DNA of 64,000 nt from Micrococcaceae bacterium Sec5.8. GTDB taxonomy: Bacteria > Actinomycetota > Actinomycetes > Actinomycetales > Micrococcaceae. The DNA lies in the NCBI GenBank assembly GCA_039636775.1, contig CP143429.1:1612001-1676000 (forward strand), in the 5' to 3' direction. The notes beneath the pieces are model-generated. The model was given only the letters and a program-made list of their open reading frames with translations. It had not been told where the DNA came from and did no database searches. This document shows, piece by piece, positions 49,604-58,783 of this stretch. The stretch's first letter is position 1. Every line of letters starts with the position of its first letter. Both the position numbers and the translations under genes were made by a program.

Positions 49604-51190
49604 TCAGAAAGTGAAGTGCTTTCTCGGTGTGACTGTGAGCCGGAGACCGGCCTTTTGCCCGAGCAGCTCTTTGAAGAAGTCCGGCACATCGATGCGGCCC
49701 CGCCAGCGGTTGGGTGTGTCATCGGTGTCCGTGAGCAAATCTGTGTCCCCCGGGTTCCAGTCCCGGATGGCAGTGGGGATAGTGCTGTTCCATGCTGCCC
49801 AGGTTCGGGGCAGGCTTCGGCCACTGCCGGGAGGTTCGATGTCGACAAGAAGGGTGTCCTGCCAGTCCTCTGTCTGTTCCATATGGTCATCAAAGAAGAA
49901 CCTGCCCTGCTTTTCCTGGATCGACATCAGCCGTAGTTTGAGTGCGTGACGCAGAGTCGCTACCTGTTGGCCGCCCACCCGGGGGCGGGGGGCCTTGGAG
50001 GAGAGGAACGCGGTAAGCAAGGGCACAGGCGAATCGATTGGGTCGCCCTCCTTCCAGTGCTCAATCTGCACGGGACAGAAGTGAGTTGCACTTTGTTCGT
50101 GAACTAGGACAGGCAGGCCGCGGATGGCAAGGCCGACGTCCAGTTGGAACACGACGTCGCCTGGGGCATCGCGCCCTACGGTGAAACCGACAAGATCAAT
50201 CTGGATTTTGAGATCGCCGAAGAGAAACCGCTGCAGGTTCTGGTATCCCTCTTCTGAATTTACTATGCCGTAACGGCCGCTGTGGCTCCGGTGGACTATG
50301 GCTAGGGGCGCACCCTTGACAGCAGCATTGTTGATTTGGACGAGCCCGTCACTGCGTGCTCCGACGGCTTTGGAGGACAAACCGAACGCGGCGTCATAGT
50401 CTTCCGGGTTGGAACCGACGAGGCAGAACAGCTCGTCCACGGGGAAACCATCCGCCGGCATCTCGGTTCCGATGAAGTCATCACGTGTCCGTGCCTGCCT
50501 TTGGGCTGCCGGTGTGAGGTAGTCATACATGCGGTCGGGGCCAAAGACGTCCGCACCGTGGATTCCGGTAGCGTCCCGAACGCGTTCGAGCAGCCCATAG
50601 CCGATAGCGAAACTGATGCCGCCGTGGGGCGTCGCGTAGGTGAATAGCCTGGCGACGTATCTGGTTCCGGCTGCCGGGTCAATGTCCCCATCCTCGCCGG
50701 CCTGGTTTTCGGGAATGACCCGTTGCAGGAGTGAGCGGCAGATCAGGCCGCCCATAGAGTGCGCCACGAGAAAAACCTTCGGCGCGCCGGTCTTCTCCAA
50801 CACCAGCTTGATGAGGTCGAAAAGGTCCCGGGCGGCCTCTTCGAAGGAGAAACTCTCAGGGTCGTTCGAGAAAGTAGCCGCCGATTGATCGTAAAAACGA
50901 TGGATCCATACTGACGCAGGATTGACGGCGCCGGTGTCTGCGCCTTGGAGGAACGCCCATTGGTCGCCATGCACGGGCACCTCGTACTTATGGTCGGTAA
51001 TGAGCCGCAGCAAGGGCGATTCAAACTGATGGAATTTGGCTCTGCCGTTACTGTCGGCGCGGACATGGACGGACCCTTGGCTGAAGCCATAGAACGGATC
51101 GTCCACAGCACTGTTGATCGCGGAGCCGTTTCCGGCAAATCCACGGACGTAGATTACCGGAAGCCTGCCGTCATCGCCTGGATAGCCCAT
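49604..51190 (-). CDS. large lipase-like alpha/beta hydrolase (528 aa)
   Basis: The N-terminal ~330 residues are an alpha/beta hydrolase: LPVIYVRGFAGNGSAINSAV, APKVFLVAHSMGGLICRSLL (nucleophile Ser145), ARLFTYATPHGGISFAIGYG and, near the end of the domain, VHRSHSGRYGIVNSEEGYQN with a possible catalytic His. This is the PGAP1/triacylglycerol-lipase-like group. The C-terminal ~180 residues (DLKIQIDLVGFTVGRDAPGD and following) are a strand-rich domain I do not recognise. No signal peptide is present. Its upstream region was split by the IS256-family insertion at 51320-52718. The neighbours are two metalloproteases. Confidence 0.85.
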   Translation of the reverse strand: MGYPGDDGRLPVIYVRGFAGNGSAINSAVDDPFYGFSQGSVHVRADSNGRAKFHQFESPLLRLITDHKYEVPVHGDQWAFLQGADTGAVNPASVWIHRFYDQSAATFSNDPESFSFEEAARDLFDLIKLVLEKTGAPKVFLVAHSMGGLICRSLLQRVIPENQAGEDGDIDPAAGTRYVARLFTYATPHGGISFAIGYGLLERVRDATGIHGADVFGPDRMYDYLTPAAQRQARTRDDFIGTEMPADGFPVDELFCLVGSNPEDYDAAFGLSSKAVGARSDGLVQINNAAVKGAPLAIVHRSHSGRYGIVNSEEGYQNLQRFLFGDLKIQIDLVGFTVGRDAPGDVVFQLDVGLAIRGLPVLVHEQSATHFCPVQIEHWKEGDPIDSPVPLLTAFLSSKAPRPRVGGQQVATLRHALKLRLMSIQEKQGRFFFDDHMEQTEDWQDTLLVDIEPPGSGRSLPRTWAAWNSTIPTAIRDWNPGDTDLLTDTDDTPNRWRGRIDVPDFFKELLGQKAGLRLTVTPRKHFTF

Positions 51191-51319
51191 ACCGTCACCC
51201 TCTCTACGAATTTGCCGCCCCGGATACGGAACCGGATGCGGGCGTGTGGCAAATCAAAGCAGGCTGGCCGTTACCGCGGTGTTACTGACCGGATCAGGAC
51301 AGCCCACGGATCGCAGGGC

Positions 51320-52718
51320 GGGACTATCTCATAAACGGTGTATCGGGCAGTTTTCTTTAGTAGTTTTCAGCTGCCGGGAATCGGTCGCTGAAGGTGATGG
51401 CGAAGGCGTTCAAAGCGGGCTTCCAGCGCACGGCCCATCGGGTTCTGCCGGCACCGGTCGGATCGAGTGATCGGGTGACCAGATACAGGCGCTTTAGCGC
51501 GGCCTGCTCTGTCGGGAAATGACCCCGTGCCTTCACCGCCCGCCGGTACCGGGCGTTGAGCGATTCGATGGCGTTGGTCGAGCAGATCACCCGCCGTATT
51601 TCCACGTCGTAATCCAGGAACGGGATGAATTCCTCCCACGCGTTCTCCCATAGCCGCACGATCGCGCCATACTTCGTGCCCCAACGGTCCTTGAGTTCCT
51701 CCAACGCCATCCGGGCCGCCGCAGCATTCGGCGCCGTGTAGAAGGGTTGACGTCCCGCTTGAGTGCGTCCCAGTCCTTTTTCGAGGCCAGCCGGAAGGTG
51801 TTGCGGATCAGGTGGATGATGCACGTCTGCACCGTCGTCAGCGGCCAGACATTGCCCACCACTTCCGGAAGGCCCTTGAGTCCGTCGCAGACCAGGAAAA
51901 AGCTGTCTTTCACACCACGGTTCTTGATGTCGGTGAGCACGCTCATCCAGAACTTGGCACCTTCGCCCCCGGTGCCGGCCCACAGGCCCAGGATGTCCTT
52001 CTCTCCGTCCAGGGTGACGCCGATGGCGGCGTAGATCGGCCGGTTGGCCACCTGACCATCCCGAATCTTGACCACAATGGCGTCGATGAAGATCGCCGCG
52101 TAGACCTCATCAAGCGGCCGGTTCTGCCACTCATTCATCTCCTCGAGCACTCTGTCCGTGATCCGGGAGATGGTTTCCCTGGAAACGGAAGCCCCATGGA
52201 TCTCGGCGAAATGGGCGCTGATTTCCCCGGTTGTCAGGCCTTTGGCGTAGAGCGAGAGGACCATCTCGTCCACCCCATTCAAGCGGCGCTGGCGCTTCCG
52301 GACAATGACCGGCTCGAACGTGCCCGCCCGGTCCCGCGGAACGTCGATGACCACCGGCCCGGTGGTCTCCGTCAGCACAGTCTTGGACCGGGTCCCGTTG
52401 CGGACGTTGCCGGTCTCTTTCCCGGCTGCATCGTGTTTCTCATAGCCGAGGTGCTCTGTGAGCTCCTCATCCAACGCGGTCTCTATGACCGTCTTGGTCA
52501 GCTGCTTGAGCAGCCCGTCAGGACCAGTCAGAGACAGTCCCTGTTCCCGGGCCATCCTCACCAGCTCACGGGCGGCCTCAGCCTCCGTAATTTCCTTTGG
52601 TTTCGCAGTGGTGTCCGCAGTCTTCACGGCATCTAGTGTCACCGGCATATCCAGCTCACTCCTGCCAAGCAGACCGCCTGGCGTGTCGAGCCGGATACAC
52701 CGATAATTCCACAGTCCC
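51320..52718 (-). mobile_element. IS256-family insertion sequence (1399 bp)
   Basis: The ends are imperfect inverted repeats of 29 bp (51320-51348 and 52690-52718) that share GGGACT at the tip and CGGTGTATC inside, with 22 of 29 positions identical. A perfect 8-bp direct repeat CGCAGGGC flanks it at 51312-51319 and 52719-52726, so this is an intact transposition product. It carries one transposase gene, frameshifted. Eight-bp duplications are usual for IS256. Confidence 0.93.
51357..52648 (-). pseudogene. IS256-family transposase with frameshift
   Basis: From ATG 52648 the frame carries DELTEHLGYEKHDAAGKETG, DVPRDRAGTFEPVIVRKRQR, VYAAIFIDAIVVKIRDGQVA (first catalytic Asp), FFLVCDGLKGLPEVVGNVWP (second Asp) and QTCIIHLIRNTFRLASKKDW. 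Near 51750 a missing base (KRDVNP for expected KRDVKP) shifts the frame. The rest continues as FYTAPNAAAARMALEELKDR, RRVICSTNAIESLNARYRRA (catalytic Glu region) and ends at 51357. IS256 enzymes are not known to need frameshifting, so it is probably inactive. Confidence 0.9.
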
Positions 52719-52854
52719 CGCAGGGCCGACCAACGGTAACGCAGCTGTAACGGTTGCGCGGCTGTACTTGAACCGGAAAAGCCGGTCCCATAGGGACGTG
52801 CATACGCAGCGAAATCATCGACCCAAGGGGCACCCGTAGGCGAGGAGACGTTCG

Positions 52855-54159
52855 ATGACGTGGTTTGGTTGGGAGAGCCTGGGCGGCACTGTGACGACGG
52901 GCCCGAGCGTATCGTCGTGGGCGCCGGGCCGACTGGACGCCTTTGTCCGGGGCACTGACTCGGCCCTCTGGCACAAATGGTTCCAGAACGGATGGTCCGG
53001 TTGGGAAAGCCTGGGCGGCGTGCTGACGAGTTCTCCGGGTGCAGCCTCTTGGGGCGACGGAAGGATCGACGTCTTCGCGCGCGGCACAGACTCGGCGTTG
53101 TGGCATAGGTGGTTCCAGAACGGGTGGTCCGGCTGGGAATCCCTGGGCGGCGTCCTCACCTCCGCGCCTTCCGTTTCCAGCTGGGCCCCGGGCCGTCTCG
53201 ACGTCTTTGTGCGCGGCACGGATTCGGCCCTGTGGCATAAGTGGTTCCAGAATGGATGGTCCGGCTGGGAATCCCTGGGCGGGGTCCTCACCTCCGCACC
53301 GTCCGCCGTCTCATGGGGCAATGGCCGGATTGACGTCTTCGCCGTCGGAACTGACGCGGCGCTGTGGCATAAGTGGTTCCAGAACGGGTGGTCCGGCTGG
53401 GAGTCCCTGGGCGGGGTCCTCACCTCTGCACCTTCCGTTTCCAGCTGGGCCCCGGGCCATCTGGATGTTTTTGGCATCGGCACGGACGCGGCGCTGTGGC
53501 ATAAGTGGTTCCAGAACGGGTGGTCCGGCTGGGAATCCCTGGGCGGGACACTTATCAGCGAGCCCGGCTCCGTGTCCTGGAGCCCAAACCGGATAGACAT
53601 TTTCGGAGCGGGAACAGACAGTGCCATGTGGCACCGATGGTGGGCCATGCGCCCGACTGTGCGGCTTCACGCCAAGGTCCTTACCGCCCCAACGGTTGCT
53701 GTGGACACCGCAGTGCAGCGGATGCGGGAGGTCTACGCCACGGCCGGGATCGACGTTGAACTAGTGTCCACGGAGAGCCTCAATCTGCCCGCCCTCAATG
53801 ACGTCGATGTTGGGGGCTGCGTTATGGGCCAGACAAGCGCCGAGCAGAACCAGCTCTTCACCAACCGCAACAATGCGGGCAGCAACGACATCGTTGCCTA
53901 CTTCGTCCGCTCGACGGTTCCGCCGTTCAACGGTTGTGCAGCATTTCCCTCCGGCCAGCCAGGTGCAGTCATAGCGCAGGGCGCTACGCAATGGACCCTG
54001 GGCCATGAAGTGGGCCACGTCTTGGATCTGCGCCACGTTAGCGACAACGACAGATTGATGACGGGAAACGGCACAGGCAACATCACCAATCTCCCGCCAG
54101 ACCTGATTAGCACCGAGGTCACTTCCATGATCAACAGCGCCTTCACCCAAGACCTATAG
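52855..54159 (+). CDS. PLL-lectin-like repeat protein fused to a metzincin-type protease domain
   Basis: The 434-residue protein starts at ATG 52855 after GGAGACG. Residues 3-265 contain six repeats of 44 residues built on WSGWESLGG, then [20 protein letters not shown] and WFQNG, the plan of PLL/PHL fucose-binding beta-propeller lectins. The C-terminal ~165 residues carry [11 protein letters not shown] (His384, Glu385, His388, His394), the zinc site of metzincin proteases, with a downstream LMTGNG Met-turn candidate (Met402). It has no signal peptide. A lectin joined to a protease without a signal suggests a toxin or an unusually exported effector. It is followed after 9 bp by a second metzincin gene. 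Confidence 0.85.
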   Translation: MTWFGWESLGGTVTTGPSVSSWAPGRLDAFVRGTDSALWHKWFQNGWSGWESLGGVLTSSPGAASWGDGRIDVFARGTDSALWHRWFQNGWSGWESLGGVLTSAPSVSSWAPGRLDVFVRGTDSALWHKWFQNGWSGWESLGGVLTSAPSAVSWGNGRIDVFAVGTDAALWHKWFQNGWSGWESLGGVLTSAPSVSSWAPGHLDVFGIGTDAALWHKWFQNGWSGWESLGGTLISEPGSVSWSPNRIDIFGAGTDSAMWHRWWAMRPTVRLHAKVLTAPTVAVDTAVQRMREVYATAGIDVELVSTESLNLPALNDVDVGGCVMGQTSAEQNQLFTNRNNAGSNDIVAYFVRSTVPPFNGCAAFPSGQPGAVIAQGATQWTLGHEVGHVLDLRHVSDNDRLMTGNGTGNITNLPPDLISTEVTSMINSAFTQDL

Positions 54160-54168
54160 GAGCCCGCC

Positions 54169-55845
54169 ATGAGCGTATCGATGAAGGCCGTACTTGAGGT
54201 CCTTGAACCCGACGAACCCAACTATGACCGAGCCGCAGCGCTGGGGCCCGAGGCGCTCCCGCACCTGCAGGCGCTCGTTGAAGGAGAGAATTCTTTGCTG
54301 GCTGCCAAGGCCGCCTTCGCCGCCGGTCTTCTTGAGGGCGGGCAGGGCCAGGATGTTGTGTCGGCCGCTGCTCGCAGCGAGACTGCGGCCATACGCATAG
54401 CAGCCGCTGCGGCGGCCAAAAACCTTCCGGCCGAGTCAGCATCCACCGTTCTTACCGATCTCATTGACGACGACGACTTCGGCGTCCGCAAGGTAGCCCT
54501 GGCCTCAGTTCCGTCCGACGCATCACCGCAGCTCGCCGCCAAGGTCGCGGGACGGCCAGGCCAGGCGGCTGGTGCAAGCGGCACGGGAGTTCAGGAGGAG
54601 GGAACAGGGCAAAACCCGCCCAATCCCCCGCCGGGTACCGGCAGCCCGATGCCAGGGGAAGGACAGAGCCGGATGCCGGGCGAGAAGCCGGCATCCGGGC
54701 TGATGCCCGGGGAAAAACCCCGTTCGTCCGATGGCGACCAACAGCGCAACGTGCCCAACCCGGGGAGAGCCTCTGAGAAGGCTGAACCATCCATTTCTGA
54801 AACCAGCCCTTTCAAGGAGTACGTAAGGACCGCCCGTCCACACTGCGACCTGAAACCGCAATCCCGCCCGGTGCTGAGGCCAGACCTATCCCCCCGCAGG
54901 GAACGTCTTATACGGGCGTTGCGGCTCAAATGGGTCAACGGCACCGTGTTGCACTACTGGTTTCTTGACGGGCCGGGGCCACAGCAGGACGCCGTGCGCA
55001 AGGCCTTCAAAGGATGGAAAGACCTGGGCATAGGCTTGGAATTTGCGGAGGTGGCGGATCGGAGCGAAGCCGAGGTGCGAATCGCTTTTGACCAGACGGA
55101 CGGCTCTTGGTCATATGTGGGACGGGACATACTCAGTATCGGCGGCACCGACCCCACCATGAACTTCGGCTGGGACCTCACCGACGACTACGGCCGGACC
55201 ACCGCGCTTCACGAAATCGGGCACACCCTGGGCATGCCGCATGAGCACCAGAATCCGTTCGCCGGACTCGTCTGGGATGAGCCCAAGGTATATGACTATT
55301 TCGGCGGCGCACCAAACCACTGGCCGCCGGATCAGACACTGAACAATGTGCTGCGGAAGATCGATGCCAGCGAAGTCGAAGGGTCCAGCTGGGACCCGGA
55401 CTCCGTCATGGAGTACTGGTTCCCGGCCGGGTTGATCAAGGAACCCGCTCGTTTCCAAGGTGGCCTGAATCCACCGGGCGGACTCTCGGATGCGGACAAG
55501 GAGTGGGTGCTGAAATTTTTTCCGACACTGGCGCCGCTGGTTCGGGCCCTGAAGCCATTCCAGTCCGTTCCCCTTTCCTCGACCCCGGGAGGCCAGGCCG
55601 ACTTCTCCCTCCAACCCGAAGCCTCCCGCGATTACGAGATCGCCACTTTCGGAACAGCTGACACCGTTCTGGTGCTGTTCGAGGAAGTCGACGGTCAACT
55701 GCGCTTTGTCGCCGGCGACGATGACAGCGGCGAGGCCCGCAACTCCCGCGTCTCAGCCAAGCTCTTTCAAGGCCGACACTACGTGGCACGAGTGAGACTC
55801 TACTGGGCGGGCGAATCCGGGCAGACAGCCATCATGTGCTGGTAG
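54169..55845 (+). CDS. HEAT-repeat protein fused to an astacin-like metzincin domain (558 aa)
   Basis: It starts at ATG 54169 after AGGAG. Residues ~1-130 are HEAT-like helices (DRAAALGPEALPHLQALVEG, NSLLAAKAAFAAGLLEGGQG, DDFGVRKVALASVPSDASPQ). A Pro/Gly-rich linker (~135-205) with repeated MPGE motifs follows. The protease domain (~225-450) has TALHEIGHTLGMPHEH (His348, Glu349, His352, His358) and DSVMEYW with the Met-turn Met414, as in astacin-type ZnMc peptidases. The C-terminal ~100 residues look like a beta-sandwich (pre-peptidase type). No signal peptide. It is coupled in position with the lectin-protease upstream. Confidence 0.87.
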   Translation: MSVSMKAVLEVLEPDEPNYDRAAALGPEALPHLQALVEGENSLLAAKAAFAAGLLEGGQGQDVVSAAARSETAAIRIAAAAAAKNLPAESASTVLTDLIDDDDFGVRKVALASVPSDASPQLAAKVAGRPGQAAGASGTGVQEEGTGQNPPNPPPGTGSPMPGEGQSRMPGEKPASGLMPGEKPRSSDGDQQRNVPNPGRASEKAEPSISETSPFKEYVRTARPHCDLKPQSRPVLRPDLSPRRERLIRALRLKWVNGTVLHYWFLDGPGPQQDAVRKAFKGWKDLGIGLEFAEVADRSEAEVRIAFDQTDGSWSYVGRDILSIGGTDPTMNFGWDLTDDYGRTTALHEIGHTLGMPHEHQNPFAGLVWDEPKVYDYFGGAPNHWPPDQTLNNVLRKIDASEVEGSSWDPDSVMEYWFPAGLIKEPARFQGGLNPPGGLSDADKEWVLKFFPTLAPLVRALKPFQSVPLSSTPGGQADFSLQPEASRDYEIATFGTADTVLVLFEEVDGQLRFVAGDDDSGEARNSRVSAKLFQGRHYVARVRLYWAGESGQTAIMCW

Positions 55846-56331
55846 AAAACCCACAGCCGGGTGAGCGTACAGCAAGGGCAGCCCCGCTTCATCCCCTGAC
55901 CATTGCTTCAAACCCGTCCGAACCGGCCGCCTAGCAAGCCACCAACGCAGCCCTGCCCCGCCGGCGCGTGGGGAACAGCTCCAGAAAGCAGCCGATTATG
56001 ACCCCAAGCCTGACAGCAGCCCGGATTACCCCACTGCCCCAGCCAGAGCACCCGCTTCATCTCAAGAGCGGAAATCATCCACGGGTTTTCCTGCAGCGGG
56101 GCCACGCCCGCACGCCCCGACAAAGTCCACCGCGGTCCACAAGGGAAATCTTGTTCAAATCCTGGCCGAAGCCAAGCGGGCCCTGATTCTTGTGACGCAG
56201 GATTAGGGCAGCTGGCAACCCCGGGGTTCGAGTTCCATGCGTCCCTCATACCCAAGGTGCTGCTGCCAACTGACAACGGGGCCCCGAATACCGGAAGTCC
56301 GCCACTTTCATGATCGCCGCCGGAAAGCGGG
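55846..56331. other. no gene seen (486 bp)
   Basis: Open frames on the minus strand here have no RBS and an odd composition. No repeat or terminator was found after the HEAT-protease gene. Confidence 0.35.
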
Positions 56332-56592
56332 GTGAACGCCGTGACAAGAAACCACCGTTCCGCAAAAACAGCCGATCGAGACGGCCCAGACCCCGCGCTG
56401 CCGGCAACGGGCACTCTCGTTATCCGCACCTGGTACGAACCGGACCAGGCCACCGGGTTCCGAGCCAGGATAACGTATGGCCTGACACGGGGACATGAAC
56501 AGTACACTTTGTCCACTGCTGATCCTGGCGAAGTGCTACGGGTTGTGCGGGAGTGGCTGGCGGCCCAGCCAAGCGGGCCCGGCAAGAACTAG
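56332..56592 (+). CDS. conserved small protein (86 aa)
   Basis: It starts at GTG 56332 (an alternative GTG lies at 56341). The core TGTLVIRTWYEPDQATGFRA, RITYGLTRGHEQYTLSTADP and GEVLRVVREWLAAQPSG has a compact strand-strand-helix layout that I have seen as a conserved small actinobacterial protein. No catalytic motif. The last 57 bp overlap the end of the regulator gene on the other strand, an unusual convergent overlap. Confidence 0.72.
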   Translation: MNAVTRNHRSAKTADRDGPDPALPATGTLVIRTWYEPDQATGFRARITYGLTRGHEQYTLSTADPGEVLRVVREWLAAQPSGPGKN

Positions 56593-57327
56593 GCGCTCAT
56601 TGGCGGTATGGGTCCTGCCGCCATGAACATCAGCGACGAGCCGCCGGAGCGTTTCCGAAGGCTCAATGCCCATGTCCTGCCTAAGTTGTCTCTGATACCT
56701 TTCGAAAGCCAGAAGGGCGGATGCGGTGTTCCCTTGGTGCATTTCGGCCTGAATGTAGAGTCCGACCGCAGTTTCGTAGAGGGGCTCGATTTCCACTGCT
56801 GCTACTGCCGCTTCCACGGCGGCCTCATAATCACAGCGATTGAGCGACTCGCGGGAGATCAAGGTGAAAGCGTGGAGCCTATCCTGGCGCAACCGGATCT
56901 GTTCAAACAGAACCCAGTCCTCATACCAGCCCGGAAGCAGTTCCGCACCGCGTAAGTCATACAGCCACGGGGCGAATTTCCCGTTGGGACGAATCCTGTC
57001 AAGGTCCCGGATTTGCGCCCGGACTCGGTGCAGGTCAACGTGGACCTCCTTGCTGAGTGACAGCACGTTCCCGTCCTTGACCAACAAACCAGGTACCTGC
57101 CTCGAGACCAGATGCACGCTCACGCGCAGGCTTTCCAATGCTCTGGTTTCGGGATACTCGGGCCACAACAAACCCACGAGATAACTTCGGAGGCTCGGCC
57201 CCCGGATCGCCAATACCGCGATGAGCCGCTGCTGGCGTGCAGCAACGTGCACAAGGTCCCTGTCACGCCGAAGTTGCCATGACCCAAGCAAATCTACCTG
57301 AAGATCTCCATAGCCGTCGTTGCCCAT
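56536..57327 (-). CDS. BTAD/SARP-type transcriptional activator (263 aa)
   Basis: It starts at ATG 57327-57325 (MGNDGYGDLQVDLLGSWQL). The N-terminal ~100 residues form a winged helix of the SARP kind (VHVAARQQRLIAVLAIRGPS, YLVGLLWPEYPETRALESLR, VSVHLVSRQVPGLLVKDGNV). The rest is a bacterial transcriptional activator domain with TPR-like helices (YEAAVEAAVAAVEIEPLYET, LLAFERYQRQLRQDMGIEPS). SARPs activate specialised-metabolite or accessory clusters. The neighbouring protease, lectin and nuclease-fold genes are its likely context, but binding sites were not identified. Confidence 0.88.
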   Translation of the reverse strand: MGNDGYGDLQVDLLGSWQLRRDRDLVHVAARQQRLIAVLAIRGPSLRSYLVGLLWPEYPETRALESLRVSVHLVSRQVPGLLVKDGNVLSLSKEVHVDLHRVRAQIRDLDRIRPNGKFAPWLYDLRGAELLPGWYEDWVLFEQIRLRQDRLHAFTLISRESLNRCDYEAAVEAAVAAVEIEPLYETAVGLYIQAEMHQGNTASALLAFERYQRQLRQDMGIEPSETLRRLVADVHGGRTHTANERLVLAGPAWLGRQPLPHNP

Positions 57328-57616
57328 GGGTGGCCTGATTTCAGCTGGGGTCTGAAGAGATGAACACGTAGCAATGACGATCCTCACCTTGACCCGGCAT
57401 GTCAATGGTCGCCCATCGTCTCCCGGATTCTCCGGTCAGCAGCCCGCACGGCCTTGGCAACCGTCCAGCATTGACATCAGGGCTTCCAGTTCATGCTGTG
57501 ACCCCGTTTCCATTCTGCCCAGAACCTTGACCGCTGCAGCAGCTTCTCTTTCCCGGGCGTCCCTCCAGCATCCTAGCGCTGTGCCTTTTGCCCGTCAGGC
57601 GTGATTCTATGGAAGC
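57328..57616. other. divergent intergenic region
   Basis: No gene in 289 bp. It separates the SARP gene (minus) from the nuclease-fold gene (plus), so both promoters should lie here. Confidence 0.35.
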
Positions 57617-58573
57617 ATGACAGCTGCTCCCGACATAGTCAGCCAGGACCTTAGCAGGCTCAGCCCGGCTCTCGATGCCGTCATCGCGCCCAGAACAACA
57701 TCGAATCTGCTGGTTGCCACATGGAATGTGAGGGCGTTTGGGGACCTCACTCAGAAGTGGCTGGCGATGGCAAAGGACTCACCCAAACGTGACTGGCATG
57801 CCGTGGCGTGCATCGCCGAGATCGTCTCTCGTTTTGACGTGGTCGCGCTGCAGGAGATCCGGCGGAGCACCGAGGCCCTTCAATTCCTGCTAGAGCGTCT
57901 CGGCCCCGAGTGGCGGGTCATCATCTCGGACGTGACCGAGGGCGCGGCAGGAAACGGTGAGCGCCTCGCGTTCCTGTACCGCGCCGACAGGGTCCAGCCC
58001 TCCGGGCTGGTCGGAGAAATCGTGCTCCCTCCCTTCGGTGACGACCCCCAGCGCCAGTTTGCCCGCACACCCTACGTTGCAAGTTTCAGCAGGGCCGGAA
58101 TCGAGTTCACCTTGGCCTCCGTGCACGTGCTGTGGGGCAAAAACCCGGCCGAACGGCTCCCGGAAGTAACCGCCTTCGCCCAGTGGATGCGTGCATGGGC
58201 CGACCGTCGCAACGACTGGAACAAAAACCTCATGGTCCTCGGGGATTTCAACCTGGACCGCATCGGTGACCCCCTCTTTGAGGCCTTCGTCAACACGGGG
58301 CTGTGGCCCCCGACAGAACTAAACCACGTCCCGCGGACCATCTTCGACGATGACAACACCCGGCACTTCTACGACCAGATCGCTTGGTTCTCCCAGCCAG
58401 ACGGTTCATCGCTCCTGCAGGACATGACCTACTCTCAAAAAGCGGGCTCATTCGATTTTATCCCTTACATAATGACCGGACTGACCCGAAACGAGGTCTC
58501 CTGGCGGATCTCGGACCACTTCCCCCTATGGTGCGAATTTCGCCTGTCCCCAAAAGCTGCGCCATCGGTATGA
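57617..58573 (+). CDS. endonuclease/exonuclease/phosphatase family protein
   Basis: The 318-residue protein starts at ATG 57617. It shows the four family motifs in order: VATWNVRAFG (first metal-site Asn), DVVALQEIRR (Glu), LMVLGDFNLDRIGDP (Asp/Asn) and WRISDHFPLWCEFR (Asp-His). The fold serves DNases, sphingomyelinases and inositol phosphatases, and this member is not resolved further. It has no signal peptide. It faces away from the SARP gene and may belong to the effector-like group to its left. A transposase remnant begins at its 3' end. Confidence 0.9.
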   Translation: MTAAPDIVSQDLSRLSPALDAVIAPRTTSNLLVATWNVRAFGDLTQKWLAMAKDSPKRDWHAVACIAEIVSRFDVVALQEIRRSTEALQFLLERLGPEWRVIISDVTEGAAGNGERLAFLYRADRVQPSGLVGEIVLPPFGDDPQRQFARTPYVASFSRAGIEFTLASVHVLWGKNPAERLPEVTAFAQWMRAWADRRNDWNKNLMVLGDFNLDRIGDPLFEAFVNTGLWPPTELNHVPRTIFDDDNTRHFYDQIAWFSQPDGSSLLQDMTYSQKAGSFDFIPYIMTGLTRNEVSWRISDHFPLWCEFRLSPKAAPSV

Positions 58574-58760
58574 ACTCATAGGCCAGGTCCGCTTGCCAGT
58601 AAATGGGCCCACCGAAGCGATTAACGGCGTCATCGAAACCACCCGCAGAATCGCTCGCGGCTTCCGCAACTTCACCAACTACCGACTCAGATGCCTACTC
58701 GTTGATTGTGGCCACCGGCCGTACCGGAGTAAACAGACCAACCTCACTTTCGTATCAAGC
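58572..58760 (+). pseudogene. ISL3-family transposase C-terminal remnant
   Basis: The frame RYELIGQVRLPVNGPTEAIN, GVIETTRRIARGFRNFTNYR and LRCLLVDCGHRPYRSKQTN matches the last ~60 residues of ISL3 transposases. Everything upstream is missing. It abuts the end of the nuclease-fold gene. Confidence 0.75.
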
Positions 58761-58783
58761 CATCTCTTCCGGGCTCCACTGGC

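Noticed and set aside
51357..52648. IS256 transposase considered as programmed frameshifting
   Set aside because: IS256 elements are not known to use it, and no slippery heptamer with a downstream stem was evident at the shift. A one-base deletion is simpler.
52861..53650. Regular 132-bp repeats considered as a non-coding satellite
   Set aside because: They stay in frame and encode 44-residue lectin-like repeats, so they are coding.
55908..56585. 225-codon minus-strand frame
   Set aside because: It is antisense to the conserved 86-aa gene, has no RBS, and its Cys/Trp/Gly/Pro-rich composition has no motif.
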